Source: Acidobacteriota bacterium (GTDB lineage: Bacteria; Acidobacteriota; Aminicenantia; UBA2199). From it: a stretch of 6,465 bases of DNA. The stretch spans positions 1 to 6,465 of the forward strand of contig JAQUQF010000100.1 of NCBI GenBank assembly GCA_028749105.1, given 5' to 3'. The notes beneath the pieces are model-generated. The model ran no database searches, had not been told where the DNA came from, and saw only the letters and a program-made list of their open reading frames with translations. Both the position numbers and the translations under genes were made by a program. Positions 4,985 through 6,465 of the stretch are shown here, piece by piece (the stretch's first letter is position 1; every line of letters begins with the position of its first letter).

Positions 4985-6465
4985 TTTTCACCTCCGCGGT
5001 AAAGCAGCAGGGTGGCGTCCATGATCTTCTTGAATTCCAGGACGCCGTTGCGCACACTCTCCCAGTCCTCGGGTTGGTAGATCCTTTTCTTCAAGTCCAG
5101 CCTGGCCCGGATGTCGAGGCCGCCAGCGGTTCGGAACACGCCGCTGAAATCGGCGCCGCTGCCGCTTACCTTCTGCAGGGACGGCGGCACCTGGACGCGC
5201 CAGGCGGAGGGGAGCTTCATGGTCTCGTGCACCTCCACCTGCTGCGAACTGCGCAGGCGGAAGGGGTATTGCCGCTTTTCCTGCCCCGTATTGAGGCGGA
5301 TGAAACCCAGCACCCCCTGGAAAGGCAGCAAAGCGGACAGCGGGCGCACCAGGGCGATCCGCTCCCCTTTTTTCAAGTAGCCGGGGATCTCGACCTTGAA
5401 CTCGATGAGCATGGGCTTGGAGATATCGTATGGATCGGGGAAAACGACGCCGGAGACGCGCGCCGCCGGGTGCAGATGGAAAAACTCCTGCTGCAGCACC
5501 TCGCTCCAGCGATGGAGCGGGAAGCGGGTGAAGATGCGGCGCAGGCTGGAATCGGACTGCCCCTCGGCCTCGATGCGCACGCGCCCCTTCAGGGTGCCGT
5601 CGCTGCCGACGGTCGAGTCGAGCTGGTAGCGCAGGTAATGGTTCTCCGGCGGCGAAACGGGGGTGGTCATCAGGTCAGCGCCCTCGGGAATGCCCATCAG
5701 GTACTCCTGCTGCTGCTCGGCCGACGACCACAGCTCGCGCACGCCCGGCACCCAGGTGGGGTCGAGGAGGTGGTACTTGCCGTCGACCTTGACCAGGGTG
5801 ACGCTGTGGTTGAACTGGTCGGCCGGGATGCGGTCGATGCGCGAGCCGGCCATGGTCATGGCCGGGTAGGACTCGAAGCCGGCGGCGCGCAGCATGGTGA
5901 CCAGCATGCCCGCCTTGTCCTTGCAGACGCCGCAGCGGTCACGGAAGTCCATCGTCCCCTTGTGCAGGGTATAACCCTCGCCCGGCCCCATGGAGATGCC
6001 CGAGTAACGGATCTCCTCGGCCACCCAGTGGGTGAGGCGCGAAATCTTCTCCCAATCCGTTTTGGCGCCGCGGGTGATCTCGTCGGTCTTGGCCTTGATC
6101 TCGTCGTCGAACTCAAAGGAACCGTAGTCCTCGTTCACCTTGTGGAACCACAGTGATTTGGCCCGCCAATCGGGGGAGGTGGAGATGAGCAGCTTGGGAG
6201 CGACGTCGGAGAGGTCGACCATGTCGGCCTCGCTCTTGAACGGCTGGATGTCCTTCACCTCCCAGAAATACTCGCTTTGCCCGCCCAGCTGATGGACGTA
6301 GTGGCGGGCCTGGCCGTTGTACATCTCGAACTGCACTTTTTTTGCCGAGGGCATGGTCACGCGGTAGTCTTTCACCTTGACCGGCACCCGCGAATAAAAG
6401 GGGACGATGTCGTAGAAATGCCCCTTCATGGGCGGGATATAGCGGTCATCCGTCTCGGTGCCGTC
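4981..6465 (-). CDS. DUF3857/transglutaminase-like protein with intact Cys-His-Asp triad (5' end outside the window)
   Basis: The frame is open to the window edge, giving 494 residues. The in-frame ATG at 6429 is very unlikely to be the true start, because the residues before it (DGTETDDRYIPP) read as DUF3857 sequence and the domain's N-terminal half and a signal peptide are missing. Numbering from 6429: residues 1-90 are the end of DUF3857. The transglutaminase core spans about 110-230 with RCGVCKDKA at 165-173 (catalytic Cys169), FNHSV at 206-210 (His208) and LLDPTW at 221-226 (Asp223), the full papain-like triad. Residues about 260-482 are a beta-rich C-terminal domain. Such folds may be transglutaminases, proteases or amidases, so the reaction is not determined. 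Export is inferred from the paralogue. Its stop overlaps the next start (ATGA), so the two are co-translated. Confidence 0.9.
   Translation of the reverse strand, partial: DGTETDDRYIPPMKGHFYDIVPFYSRVPVKVKDYRVTMPSAKKVQFEMYNGQARHYVHQLGGQSEYFWEVKDIQPFKSEADMVDLSDVAPKLLISTSPDWRAKSLWFHKVNEDYGSFEFDDEIKAKTDEITRGAKTDWEKISRLTHWVAEEIRYSGISMGPGEGYTLHKGTMDFRDRCGVCKDKAGMLVTMLRAAGFESYPAMTMAGSRIDRIPADQFNHSVTLVKVDGKYHLLDPTWVPGVRELWSSAEQQQEYLMGIPEGADLMTTPVSPPENHYLRYQLDSTVGSDGTLKGRVRIEAEGQSDSSLRRIFTRFPLHRWSEVLQQEFFHLHPAARVSGVVFPDPYDISKPMLIEFKVEIPGYLKKGERIALVRPLSALLPFQGVLGFIRLNTGQEKRQYPFRLRSSQQVEVHETMKLPSAWRVQVPPSLQKVSGSGADFSGVFRTAGGLDIRARLDLKKRIYQPEDWESVRNGVLEFKKIMDATLLLYRGGEK
4991..4995 (-). promoter_or_regulatory. 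Ribosome binding site of the cysteine-less transglutaminase-like gene
   Basis: GGAGG on the minus strand lies within the last codons of the upstream gene, six bases before the ATG at 4984. Together with the ATGA overlap it indicates translational coupling and fixes the start. Confidence 0.85.

Noticed and set aside
5074..6156. Open frame of 360 codons on the plus strand, opposite the active transglutaminase-like gene
   Set aside because: Its composition is a Gly/Ala/Leu/His/Asp-rich shadow, and the opposite frame carries a full catalytic triad.

Overview
This looks like a 6.5-kb piece of a GC-rich bacterial chromosome. All credible genes are on the minus strand, so transcription runs from high to low coordinates. 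The mix suggests an uncultured lineage of the Acidobacteriota/Aminicenantes kind: GC-rich codons, an archaeal/eukaryotic-type prolyl-tRNA synthetase with a C-terminal zinc domain, and exported DUF3857/transglutaminase-like proteins in series. That placement is an inference from gene style only and is not firm.

Layout in transcription order. (1) 6465-4981: 3' part of a DUF3857/transglutaminase-like gene with an intact Cys-His-Asp triad; its start lies outside the window. (2) 4984-3194: a second DUF3857/transglutaminase-like gene, translationally coupled to the first by an ATGA overlap, with a signal peptide but with Arg where the catalytic Cys should be. (3) 3193-3054: a 140-bp spacer packed with repeats. 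(4) 3053-1683: an exported thioredoxin-fold protein (WCGPC) with a long helical C-terminal region. (5) 1682-1493: a 190-bp spacer that begins with an inverted copy of the same repeat and ends with a near-consensus sigma-70 promoter. (6) 1492-44: proS. (7) 41-1: the first codons of another gene, tightly coupled to proS.

The two transglutaminase-fold genes form one expression unit and probably act in the cell envelope. The thioredoxin-like protein should also be exported. It may be read through from the upstream pair, but it stands apart because a 26-bp perfect inverted repeat (1624-1649 and 3109-3134), extended by a second 15-bp matching block, brackets it. proS starts a new unit from its own promoter and probably co-transcribes the gene entering at position 41.

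The most unusual signal is the repeat family around the thioredoxin-like gene. The best conservative reading is REP-like or MITE-like intergenic repeats; an invertible or mobile cassette is possible but unproven, since no recombinase or target-site duplication is visible. I see no CRISPR array, tRNA, rRNA, or recognisable defence or biosynthetic system, and no gene-free stretch longer than 300 bases.
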